Below, one piece after another: positions 1 through 6,449 of a stretch of DNA of 10,626 nt. The notes under the pieces were generated by a model. The model saw only the letters and a program-made list of their open reading frames with translations, did not search any database and was not told where the DNA came from. The stretch covers positions 1-10,626 of the forward strand of contig JBFKFP010000096.1 of NCBI GenBank assembly GCA_041618535.1, read 5' to 3'. Numbering within the stretch: the first letter of the stretch is position 1; each line of letters opens with the position of its first letter. Made by a program: the position numbers and the translations under genes. The DNA comes from SHLJ01 sp041618535 (GTDB taxonomy: Bacteria > Bacteroidota > Bacteroidia > Flavobacteriales > Flavobacteriaceae).

Positions 1-801
1 AGCTGCCGAATTTTTCTCAATGGTTGGTTTTGGCAGGAAGGTGTGCGTGTGCCCCCCGATAATAAGATCAATATCCTGAGTAGAACGGGCAACAATCAGA
101 TCGCTGACCTTATCAGGGTTATTTCGGTAATGATACCCGAGATGAGACAGGCAAATGACAAGGTCACAACCTTTTTCATGTTTCAGCACTTTACTCATAT
201 CAGTTGCTATTTCAACCGGATCTAAATATTGAGTCTCTTTATATAACGACTTGAGGACGAGTCCTTCCAATTCGATCCCCAGTCCGAACACCCCGATGCG
301 TATGCCCGCCTTCTCAAAGATCCTGTACGGACTAACCAGTCCGTCCATGACCGTATTCCTAAAATCGTAATTTGAACATACGAAATCGAACTTAGCATGC
401 GGCATCTGGGCATACAGGCCATCAATCCCATTATCGAAATCATGATTGCCAATGGTTGCGGCATCATATTTCAGCATGCTCATTAATTTGAATTCGAGTT
501 CACCGCCGTAATAATTGAAATAAGGTGTACCCTGGAAGATATCGCCGGCATCAAACAGCAATGTGTTCGGATTATCAGACCTTATCGCTTCGATGAGTTT
601 TGCCCGTCTGGCGATCCCTCCCTTGTTAGCGTTCCTTCCATCTTCAGGGCCAAAAGGATCGATATGGCTATGAACGTCATTGGTGTGAAGGATGGTAATT
701 CTGGTTTGATCCCCGGTAGTAAAGCCCGAAAGGCCAAGGCTTCCGGTCATCAGAAGGGCCGACCCTGCAGCCGACCGTTTAATAAATGTTCTGCGCTTCA
801 T
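1..801 (-). CDS. Tat-exported metallophosphatase, 5'-nucleotidase N-terminal catalytic domain (partial, C-terminus cut off)
   Basis: Reading frame starting at the ATG complementary to 799-801 and open to the left edge (267 codons, no stop). It begins MKRRTFIKRSAAGSALL, a twin-arginine signal (RRTFIK) followed by a hydrophobic stretch, so export in folded form is predicted. All metal-ligand blocks of the calcineurin-like phosphoesterase fold, as arranged in UshA/5'-nucleotidases, are visible: D42-x-H44 (NDVHSH), GD at 86-87 (GDIFQG), GNHD at 118-121, LSHLG near 225, and GGHTHT at 249-254. The family hydrolyses nucleotides or related phosphate esters with a two-metal centre. The usual C-terminal substrate domain is absent from this polypeptide and is encoded by the gene just upstream (46 bases away, same strand). 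The family is usually only slightly longer than the part seen here, so probably only a few tens of residues are missing. The exact substrate cannot be read from the sequence. Confidence 0.9.
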   Translation of the reverse strand, partial: MKRRTFIKRSAAGSALLMTGSLGLSGFTTGDQTRITILHTNDVHSHIDPFGPEDGRNANKGGIARRAKLIEAIRSDNPNTLLFDAGDIFQGTPYFNYYGGELEFKLMSMLKYDAATIGNHDFDNGIDGLYAQMPHAKFDFVCSNYDFRNTVMDGLVSPYRIFEKAGIRIGVFGLGIELEGLVLKSLYKETQYLDPVEIATDMSKVLKHEKGCDLVICLSHLGYHYRNNPDKVSDLIVARSTQDIDLIIGGHTHTFLPKPTIEKNSAA

Positions 802-847
802 TTTACTTTAATTCAGTTCTATTGGGATAAACTCATGATGTCTTCCG

Positions 848-1615
848 TTATTCTGTTACAATGAACCTGCTGTCCCGTTCCGGTTTGATGGTATCATACT
901 TTCTGAAATAATCTATCATCGCATTCCTGATCTTATAATTCAGAATATGCATGCTGTCAGCAGACTTAAAGAAATTCATCCGATCACCTCCGTAATACAA
1001 ATAATCATTAGTGGCCACTGAGTATAATTTGTTTGAATCGAAGGGTTCTTTGCCAATTTCCCTTTTCAGAATCTGACCGGATTCAGATATCCAAAACTCC
1101 ATTCCAGCCACCGGGTGGGCCCTCTTAGCCCTAATCAGGTAATTGAATAGGCTATCCATAGCTTCGCCTCTCATCTCAACTACGACAATGGAATTCTCAA
1201 AAGGCATAATCTCATATGCTGTCCGTGTTGTTATCGGGCCCTCGGGCAATATGGCCCTGATTCCGCCGTGATTCAGCAAAACCATGTCTATCGATTTTCC
1301 AGTCCTGGATTTGTAAATGGGTTCGGCCAGCTCAAAGACAAGGTCAGCCATCATATTTCCAATGGCGGTATTCAATTCTCCATCCGTTTTCGAATAAAGA
1401 CCGGCAGAATAGGAGATTACACTGTCAAGATTTGAATTTACATGATCCCTGTAAGGGGAAATGAAACTATCTATGGACTGAACATGGCCCAACGAATCGT
1501 TAACTTCAATTCTTTGACCATCTATTCGAACCAGCTTTGAATTCTTCTTGCATGACAGGATAAAGAGTAACATAATCAGCAAGAGATATTGTTTATAAGT
1601 AATGGAATAACTCAT
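848..1615 (-). CDS. 5'-nucleotidase C-terminal domain lipoprotein
   Basis: Predicted lipoprotein of 255 residues when started at the ATG complementary to 1613-1615. That start gives MSYSITYKQY, a hydrophobic core LLLIMLLFILS and a lipobox Cys at residue 22. A longer frame from 1666 (272 residues) would add 17 residues before the signal peptide. I prefer the shorter form because the longer ATG lies inside the candidate promoter region. The mature part matches the UshA-type C-terminal substrate-binding domain: NHGGIR, then the block around PFENSIVVVEMRGE, and TNDYLYYGGDRMNFF near the end. In two-domain nucleotidases this domain holds the nucleoside and supplies the substrate arginine; it has no metal site. 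Here it stands alone and is followed by the metallophosphatase gene, so the two products probably form one enzyme in the periplasm. The residues after the Cys are KKNS, without an acidic surface-export signal, so a periplasm-facing anchor is inferred. Confidence 0.87.
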   Translation of the reverse strand: MSYSITYKQYLLLIMLLFILSCKKNSKLVRIDGQRIEVNDSLGHVQSIDSFISPYRDHVNSNLDSVISYSAGLYSKTDGELNTAIGNMMADLVFELAEPIYKSRTGKSIDMVLLNHGGIRAILPEGPITTRTAYEIMPFENSIVVVEMRGEAMDSLFNYLIRAKRAHPVAGMEFWISESGQILKREIGKEPFDSNKLYSVATNDYLYYGGDRMNFFKSADSMHILNYKIRNAMIDYFRKYDTIKPERDSRFIVTE

Positions 1616-1647
1616 CTTCGGTGAAGCTGTAAAATCGGACTGTTTAT

Positions 1648-1655
1648 TAAATTTG
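1648..1655 (+). promoter_or_regulatory. Candidate -7 box for the DUF6913-dapA unit
   Basis: TAAATTTG is an exact TAnnTTTG match, 19 bases before the ATG at 1675. A -33 TTTG at the right distance is not clear (only TG near 1628). The predicted leader is short, roughly 12 bases. The box lies within the divergent gap only if the nucleotidase gene starts at 1615 rather than 1666. Confidence 0.45.
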
Positions 1656-1665
1656 TAAGAACGCA

Positions 1666-1695
1666 TAAATATAAATGATTTTAAGGCGTTTCAAA
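1666..1695 (-). promoter_or_regulatory. Candidate promoter for the split 5'-nucleotidase genes
   Basis: On the minus strand, TTTG (complement of 1692-1695) is followed after 18 bases by TATATTTA (complement of 1666-1673). This matches the Bacteroidota TTTG-N18/19-TAnnTTTG pattern in all but the last base. Transcription would start near 1659, downstream of the longer possible ATG at 1666, and would leave about 45 bases of leader before the ATG at 1615. The call rests on motif only. Confidence 0.45.
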
Positions 1696-2190
1696 GAAAA
1701 ATCAAACCAGAAATATATAAGCCAGCTACTGGAGCAGGATAGGTCCGTTCCTTCGGGGAAAGTTGATTCGGTGGGTGTTCTGCTGAACTTTAATGAATTC
1801 AATCAGTACGACCGATTTCGAAATCTTTTAAAGGGGATAGGAATCAGGGATAATAAAGTAACATTTATTGCCCTGATCAGCGACGACAAGTCCAGGCCCA
1901 ATTCCTGGGATGATTTTTTTTGCCCTGAGGATTTCGGCTGGAAGGGAAAGATCAAAAACCCTCAGTTGGAAAGTTTCATAAATTCGCGATTCGATGCCCT
2001 GATATGCTACTATAACGAAATGGTTTTTGAGATGGATTTTGTAGCAGCCATGTCGAAAGCCAAGCTCAAAATCGGAATATCCGATCACGATCCCAGATTA
2101 TTTGACTTGATTATTCGCATTGAAATCCAGCATCTGGATATCTTTGGTTCAGAATTGAAAAAATATTTAACTGTACTCAACAAATTGTAA
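1675..2190 (+). CDS. DUF6913-type protein of unknown function, coupled to dapA
   Basis: 171 residues with no signal peptide and no membrane segment, so cytoplasmic. It resembles the flavobacterial DUF6913 family, found beside dapA in related genomes; this is recognition from memory, not a search. Visible features are a basic N-terminus (MILRRFKEKSNQKYISQLLEQ), a strand VDSVGVLLNFNE, a second strand VTFIALISDD, an aromatic/acidic stretch WDDFFCPEDFGWKG at about 98-111, and the block FDALICYYNEM followed by a helix and AKLKIGISD. This alternation of strands and helices suggests a small Rossmann-like fold and distantly recalls one half of a family-9 glycosyltransferase, but no catalytic motif can be named. 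Its TAA stop shares one base with the dapA start (TAATG at 2188-2192), so the two are probably translationally coupled. No function is assigned. Confidence 0.85.
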   Translation: MILRRFKEKSNQKYISQLLEQDRSVPSGKVDSVGVLLNFNEFNQYDRFRNLLKGIGIRDNKVTFIALISDDKSRPNSWDDFFCPEDFGWKGKIKNPQLESFINSRFDALICYYNEMVFEMDFVAAMSKAKLKIGISDHDPRLFDLIIRIEIQHLDIFGSELKKYLTVLNKL

Positions 2191-3071
2191 TGAAAGAATT
2201 GATCGGAACAGGAGTGGCGCTCGTTACGCCATTTGACAAGAATGGACTGGTAGATCACCATGCACTCTCAACACTAGTCGAGCACAACATAGAAGGTGGT
2301 GTTGATTATCTAGTCATAAGTGGAACAACAGGGGAGAGTGTTACCATAGATTCAACCGAAAAAAAAGAGATTATAAAAACGGTTACGGCGGCCAATTCCG
2401 GCCGAAAGCCTCTCGTTTTAGGTATCGGAGGGAACAATACAGCGGCTATCATCGAAGAGATAAAAAGAACCGACCTGACTCCTTTTACGGCTATTTTGTC
2501 TGTTTCTCCTTATTATAGCAAACCAACCCAGGAGGGTTTATATCAGCATTTCAAGGCAGTTGCCGCCAGCTCACCATTACCGCTGATCCTGTATAATGTG
2601 CCAGGACGTACATCTAAGAATATGGAACCTGAAACCACACTGGCCCTCGCTAGAAATACCGGTAATATCGTGGCCGTCAAGGAAGCAGGAAACAATGTTC
2701 ATCAGTATCTTCAACTTCTCAAGGATAAGCCCGATGATTTTCTGGTTATCTCAGGTGACGACGACCTCGTTTTGGGTACAGTGCTGGCCGGAGGTGCCGG
2801 TGTGATCTCTGTTGTTGCACAGGCGGTTCCAGAGAAATTTACCAGAATGATAAACCTGGGCCTGGAAGGTAAATCCAGAGAGGCCTATGAGATACATTTT
2901 GAATTGATGGATCTTACTTCAGCGGTTTTTGCGGAGAATAACCCGGCGGGAATAAAGGCTGTTTTAAATGAAATGGGGCTTTGCAGCTCCAGGGTGAGAT
3001 TACCCCTTGTTGAAGCCAGTTCTGAACTCAAGCTCAGGATCAAGGAAATCCTCAGTGCCCTCGGTTATTAA
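2190..3071 (+). CDS. dapA: 4-hydroxy-tetrahydrodipicolinate synthase
   Basis: Condenses pyruvate with aspartate semialdehyde, the first committed step to diaminopimelate (peptidoglycan) and lysine, in the cytoplasm. The 293 residues compare with 292 in E. coli. The TIM-barrel catalytic set is complete: Thr46-Thr47 in SGTTGES, Tyr109 in SPYYSKP, Tyr135 in LYNVPGRT, Arg140, and the Schiff-base Lys164 in VAVKEAGNN. ISGDDDLVLGTVLAGGAGVISV near the end is the usual late block. Positions that bind the inhibitor lysine in E. coli (His53, His56, Glu84) align here with Ser55, Lys58 and Ala86, so feedback inhibition by lysine is probably lost; that is inference from a remembered alignment. It overlaps the upstream gene by one base, and bamD follows after 74 bases with its own candidate promoter. 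Confidence 0.97.
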   Translation: MKELIGTGVALVTPFDKNGLVDHHALSTLVEHNIEGGVDYLVISGTTGESVTIDSTEKKEIIKTVTAANSGRKPLVLGIGGNNTAAIIEEIKRTDLTPFTAILSVSPYYSKPTQEGLYQHFKAVAASSPLPLILYNVPGRTSKNMEPETTLALARNTGNIVAVKEAGNNVHQYLQLLKDKPDDFLVISGDDDLVLGTVLAGGAGVISVVAQAVPEKFTRMINLGLEGKSREAYEIHFELMDLTSAVFAENNPAGIKAVLNEMGLCSSRVRLPLVEASSELKLRIKEILSALGY

Positions 3072-3100
3072 AGTATTCTTATCCGGCTGAAAATAAAGGT

Positions 3101-3131
3101 TTTTATTATCCGTTATAAATATTTACTTTTG
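3101..3131 (+). promoter_or_regulatory. Candidate promoter for bamD-rpoZ-coaBC-porD
   Basis: TACTTTTG at 3124-3131 is an exact TAnnTTTG match, 14 bases before the bamD ATG. A degenerate -33 element (TTTT at 3101-3104) lies 19 bases upstream. The 74-base gap between dapA and bamD is AT-rich and holds no obvious hairpin terminator for dapA. Confidence 0.5.
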
Positions 3132-3145
3132 CATGCTGATTTAAT

Positions 3146-3961
3146 ATGAAGAAATTTCTATTCATACTGTTTATCGCTTCCTTCCTGAGCTCTTGTAACG
3201 AATACCAAAAAGCTCTCAGGTCAACCGATATTGCTGAAAAGTACAAAATGGGTTCTGAGCTCTACGATGAGGGAAAATACAACAAGGCCAATCGCTTGTT
3301 TGTGCAGATCGTCCCCCAATACAGGGGAAAACCACAAGCAGAGCGCCTGATGTACATGTATTCAAAGACATTCTATGAAAACCGTGATTATTACACGGCC
3401 AATTATCAGTTCGAGCGCTTTGTAAGTGCTTATCCCAACAGTCAAAAGGCTGAGGAAGCTGCTTTCTTGGGAGCGAAAAGCTACTATTTTCTATCACCGG
3501 TATACACAAAAGAGCAGAAGGAGACTGTTGAAGCTATTGAAAAATTGCAGGGTTTTATAAATGCTTTTCCCAATTCTGAATATGCTGATGAGGCCAGCAA
3601 GCTGGTCAAGGAATTGGATTTTAAACTTGAAAAGAAAGCATTTGAGATTGCAAAGCAGTATAATAAGATCGGACCCTTTACACGAGATTATGAAGCCCCT
3701 ATAAGGGCATTTGATAATTTCCTGCTTAATTATCCCGGAACCACACTTCGGCAGGAAGCCTTATATTACAGGTTGGATTCGGCATACAAACTGGCTATCA
3801 ACAGTGTAGAATGGAAAATGGAAGCGCGATTGGATAAAGCGATAGGATTTTACGACCAGTTCGTTAAGAAATATCCAGAGTCGGAATTTAGAAATGAGGC
3901 GGATAGAATGCATGATGAATTGAGAGAATTAAAACAAAATTTTGAATCAAAAAGTAAATAG
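3146..3961 (+). CDS. bamD: Outer-membrane protein assembly factor BamD (TPR lipoprotein)
   Basis: 271 residues. The N-terminus MKKFLFILFIASFLSSC is a lipoprotein signal with lipobox LSSC and the acylated Cys at 17, giving an outer-membrane lipoprotein facing the periplasm. The rest is helical TPR-type repeat. A recurring turn signature appears four times (YPNSQKAEEA, FPNSEYADEA, YPGTTLRQEA, YPESEFRNEA), with helices between, as in BamD/YfiO (245 residues in E. coli). BamD works with BamA to fold and insert beta-barrel proteins, which in this lineage include the large T9SS and TonB-dependent outer-membrane proteins. It heads a tight run; rpoZ starts 8 bases after its stop. An alternative would be another TPR lipoprotein, but length, lipobox and neighbourhood all fit BamD. 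Confidence 0.92.
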   Translation: MKKFLFILFIASFLSSCNEYQKALRSTDIAEKYKMGSELYDEGKYNKANRLFVQIVPQYRGKPQAERLMYMYSKTFYENRDYYTANYQFERFVSAYPNSQKAEEAAFLGAKSYYFLSPVYTKEQKETVEAIEKLQGFINAFPNSEYADEASKLVKELDFKLEKKAFEIAKQYNKIGPFTRDYEAPIRAFDNFLLNYPGTTLRQEALYYRLDSAYKLAINSVEWKMEARLDKAIGFYDQFVKKYPESEFRNEADRMHDELRELKQNFESKSK

Positions 3962-3969
3962 ATCACAGG

Positions 3970-4296
3970 ATGGATTTTAAAAAGGTCAATGCTCCGGTTA
4001 GCACCGAGACTTACAACAGGAACGAGATTGATGAGCCAACAGAGAATATTTATGAGGCCATTTCAATCATTTCAAGGCGAGCCGAGCAGATCAACACCGA
4101 GATGCGAAAAGAGCTAATCGAAAAGCTTGAGGAATTCGCTACTTACAATGACAGCCTTGAAGAAATTTTTGAGAACAAAGAACAGATCGAGGTCTCCAAA
4201 TTTTACGAAAGGCTGCCAAAGCCACATGCGATTGCCATTCAGGAGTGGCTGAAAGAAAACATCTACTACAGGAACACAGAAGAGGATTCTCAATAA
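3970..4296 (+). CDS. rpoZ: DNA-directed RNA polymerase omega subunit (RpoZ-like)
   Basis: 108 residues, soluble and rich in Glu/Lys. The section NIYEAISIISRRAEQIN at about 26-42 corresponds to the conserved omega helix (E. coli: a hydrophobic run then ARRARQ). The C-terminal part KPHAIAIQEWLKENIYYR is typical of the Bacteroidota form, which diverges from the 91-residue E. coli protein. Omega binds the beta' subunit and helps assemble RNA polymerase. It sits between bamD (8-base gap) and coaBC (8-base gap), so it is cotranscribed; rpoZ-coaBC proximity is also common outside this phylum and supports the call. The divergence makes motif evidence moderate, and the gene order carries much of the weight. 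Confidence 0.83.
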   Translation: MDFKKVNAPVSTETYNRNEIDEPTENIYEAISIISRRAEQINTEMRKELIEKLEEFATYNDSLEEIFENKEQIEVSKFYERLPKPHAIAIQEWLKENIYYRNTEEDSQ

Positions 4297-4304
4297 TAGT
4301 AGAG

Positions 4305-5516
4305 ATGTCTGTTTTACGTGGCAAGAAGATATTACTCGGCATCACTGCTGGTATTGCCGCCTATAAAACAGCAGAACTTGTCAGATTATTCGTTAAGTTA
4401 GGCGCTGAGGTGAGAGTAGTTATGACCCCGGCAGCTAAAGAATTTATAACCCCGCTTACCCTTTCAACACTTTCTAAAAACCCTGTTTTATCCTCTTTTA
4501 CCGATGAAGAGGACGATAATGCTACCTGGAACAGCCATGTTGATTTAGGCCTTTGGGCAGATTTAATGCTTATTGCCCCGGCAACTGCCAATACCTTGTC
4601 GAAGATGGCATCCGGCAGCAGTGATAATTTACTCATCGCCACCTATCTTTCCGCCAAATGTCCGGTTTATTTTGCGCCGGCAATGGATTTAGATATGTAT
4701 AGACATCCGAGTACAAAGTCGTCATTTGAAGCATTATTGGACTACGGAAATGTCATGATCCCTGCCGAACACGGCGAACTGGCGAGCGGTCTCGTTGGAG
4801 AGGGCAGGATGGCAGAACCTGAGAATATTGTCAGCTTTCTTGAAAACCATATTCTTGATAATCTTCCATTATATGGAAAGTCGGTCCTGATCACGGCCGG
4901 TCCTACCTATGAAGCCATAGATCCTGTTCGTTTTATCGGTAACCACTCCAGCGGGAAGATGGGATTTGCCATGGCTCAGGCAGCTCTGGAACTGGGAGCA
5001 CGGGTCATTCTTGTGGCTGGTCCCACCCATGAATCACTGCAGCACGAGCTTCTGAAACTAATTCCCGTTACAACTGCAGATGAAATGTTTGAAGCTGTTC
5101 ACGAGTATTTCGAAAGTGTGGATGTAGCCATAATGGCTGCGGCTGTATCCGATTATAAACCAAAATCCAGAGCCAGCAGGAAAATAAAGAAGGAAAGCGA
5201 CACGTTAAAAATAGAGCTGGAGAAAACCCCGGATATTCTTGCGTCATGCGGTGCGGTAAAAAAGAATCAGCTCCTGGTTGGCTTTGCTTTGGAAACCGAT
5301 AACGAGCAACAGAATGCCATCGGGAAGTTAAAGTCGAAGAATTTAGATTTAATTGTGTTAAATTCGTTAAACGACAAAGGGGCAGGCTTTGGAACAGACA
5401 CGAACAAGGTCACCCTCATCAAAAGTGATGAAAGTATGCTCTCTCTTCCGTTAAAGTCGAAAACTGAAGTGGGAATGGATATTATAATTGAAATCTTAAA
5501 CCTATTGAATGCGTAG
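4305..5516 (+). CDS. coaBC: Bifunctional phosphopantothenoylcysteine decarboxylase / phosphopantothenate-cysteine ligase
   Basis: 403 residues making two consecutive steps of coenzyme A synthesis: CoaB joins cysteine to 4'-phosphopantothenate, and CoaC decarboxylates the product with FMN. CoaC (about 1-185) shows GITAGIAAYK, the catalytic His78 in NSHVDLG, IAPATANT, PAMDLDMY at 125-132 and GELASGLVGEGRM at 157-169. CoaB (about 190-403) shows ITAGPTYEAIDPVRFIGN and NHSSGKMG around 196-220, and AAAVSDYKPK. Two CoaC active-site positions differ from E. coli: Asn125 of PxMNxxMW is Asp128, and the Cys158 equivalent is Ser161. I chose the ATG at 4305; a further in-frame ATG at 4245 would overlap rpoZ by 52 bases and add 20 residues the family lacks. 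The stop overlaps the next gene by 8 bases. Confidence 0.96.
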   Translation: MSVLRGKKILLGITAGIAAYKTAELVRLFVKLGAEVRVVMTPAAKEFITPLTLSTLSKNPVLSSFTDEEDDNATWNSHVDLGLWADLMLIAPATANTLSKMASGSSDNLLIATYLSAKCPVYFAPAMDLDMYRHPSTKSSFEALLDYGNVMIPAEHGELASGLVGEGRMAEPENIVSFLENHILDNLPLYGKSVLITAGPTYEAIDPVRFIGNHSSGKMGFAMAQAALELGARVILVAGPTHESLQHELLKLIPVTTADEMFEAVHEYFESVDVAIMAAAVSDYKPKSRASRKIKKESDTLKIELEKTPDILASCGAVKKNQLLVGFALETDNEQQNAIGKLKSKNLDLIVLNSLNDKGAGFGTDTNKVTLIKSDESMLSLPLKSKTEVGMDIIIEILNLLNA

Positions 5517-6399
5517 TTTATTTCTTCTGCTGATGATCCTGCTGTCCTCTTCGATTATGGGACAGGAATTGAATTGTTCTGTTGTTGTGAATGCACAGCT
5601 GACAGGAAATGAGAATGTACAGGTTTTCAAGACCCTCGAGAAGCAGCTGAATGAATTTGTGAACAATACCAAATGGACTAACCGGAATTTTGCGCCTCAG
5701 GAGCGCATCAATTGCAATATGATCATAACGATCAATGGCTACGACAGCGATGTTTTCCAGGCGTCTATCCAGGTAAGCTCATCCAGGCCCATTTTTAATT
5801 CTACCTATGGATCGCCTGTGTATAATTTTAACGACAGGGATTTCAACTTTCGTTATCTGGAATTTCAGAACCTCATATACAGCCCTAATCAATTCGAATC
5901 GAATCTTATTTCGGTTATAGCCTTTCATATCTATATGATCCTGGGCATGGATGCCGATACCTTTTCCCGAAAAGGAGGAGATGAATATTTTAATCAGGCC
6001 AGGACCATTGTCGGTTTCAGTCAGCAGAATAATGCTATCGGATGGGAACCCCCCAAAGCCGGGGACCAGACCCGCAGTGCTTTAATAGACCAACTACTTT
6101 CTCCTACCTTCAAGGAGTTCAGGGATGTGATGTATTCTTACCACCGCGAAGGCCTGGATATAATGCATACCAATGCAAAAAATGGTAAGGCGGCAATCGC
6201 CTCTGCGATTAATTCATTTGCAGGCATGAACAGCCGCAGGCCAAACTCATTTATTTTGCGAGTTTTCTTTGATGCAAAATCTGACGAGATCCGTGATATA
6301 TTCTCAGATGGCCCAAGTGTCAATATAACTGACCTTGTTTCAACCCTTTCCAGAATTGCGCCAATGCATGCCAGTAAATGGCGTTCGATTTCCTTCTGA
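5509..6399 (+). CDS. porD: PorD / DUF4835 family protein, T9SS-associated
   Basis: 296 residues. MRSLFLLLMILLSSSIMG followed by QELNC is a standard signal peptide with predicted cleavage after Gly18, so the product is periplasmic or envelope-located. The mature protein begins ELNCSVVVNA, the hallmark start of the DUF4835 family, now commonly labelled type IX secretion protein PorD. Other conserved-looking blocks are FAPQERINCNM, RYLEFQNLIYSP and SVIAFHIYMILGMDADTFS, with a KNGKAAIASAINSF helix later. No enzyme motif is seen, and the molecular role in T9SS is not established from sequence. It overlaps coaBC by 8 bases (ATGCGTAG), so it is translationally coupled, and recN follows after 50 bases. 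The secreted protein at 9028 onward appears to carry the matching T9SS sorting signal. Confidence 0.87.
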   Translation: MRSLFLLLMILLSSSIMGQELNCSVVVNAQLTGNENVQVFKTLEKQLNEFVNNTKWTNRNFAPQERINCNMIITINGYDSDVFQASIQVSSSRPIFNSTYGSPVYNFNDRDFNFRYLEFQNLIYSPNQFESNLISVIAFHIYMILGMDADTFSRKGGDEYFNQARTIVGFSQQNNAIGWEPPKAGDQTRSALIDQLLSPTFKEFRDVMYSYHREGLDIMHTNAKNGKAAIASAINSFAGMNSRRPNSFILRVFFDAKSDEIRDIFSDGPSVNITDLVSTLSRIAPMHASKWRSISF

Positions 6400-6425
6400 A
6401 GTGAAGAAATTAATTGATAACTTTG
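6395..6425 (+). promoter_or_regulatory. Candidate promoter for recN
   Basis: TAACTTTG at 6418-6425 matches TAnnTTTG exactly. TCTG at 6395-6398, overlapping the porD stop, lies 19 bases upstream and matches the -33 TTTG at three of four bases. It is 24 bases before the recN start codon, so recN may be expressed apart from the genes upstream. Confidence 0.45.
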
Positions 6426-6449
6426 AGTGCTAATTGATGCAGCTGTAAA

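Noticed and set aside
222..467. Minus-strand 81-residue reading frame
   Set aside because: It is in a different frame from the metallophosphatase, whose GNHD motif spans 439-450; the frame has no recognisable content and is a shadow.
664..864. Plus-strand 66-residue reading frame
   Set aside because: It lies antisense to the signal peptide region of the metallophosphatase and the end of the lipoprotein gene, shows no family resemblance, and the minus-strand frames carry clear conserved motifs.
1..1666. Frameshifted or broken single-chain UshA-type nucleotidase
   Set aside because: The order of the two domains is reversed, and each has its own start and export signal, with a 46-base gap between them. 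A broken single gene would keep N-to-C order and would not have two signal peptides.
3209..3509. Minus-strand reading frame inside bamD
   Set aside because: It is antisense to a gene with lipobox and TPR-like repeats; its composition (many Cys, His, Arg) is that of a shadow frame.
4245..4304. Extended N-terminus for CoaBC from an upstream in-frame ATG
   Set aside because: It would overlap the rpoZ coding sequence by 52 bases and add 20 residues not present in the family, whereas the ATG at 4305 begins the usual short lead-in to GKKILLGITAGIAAYK.
6437..6448. ATG at 6437 as a possible recN start or leader peptide
   Set aside because: It is out of frame with recN and encodes only three residues before TAA; no attenuator-like structure is seen around it.
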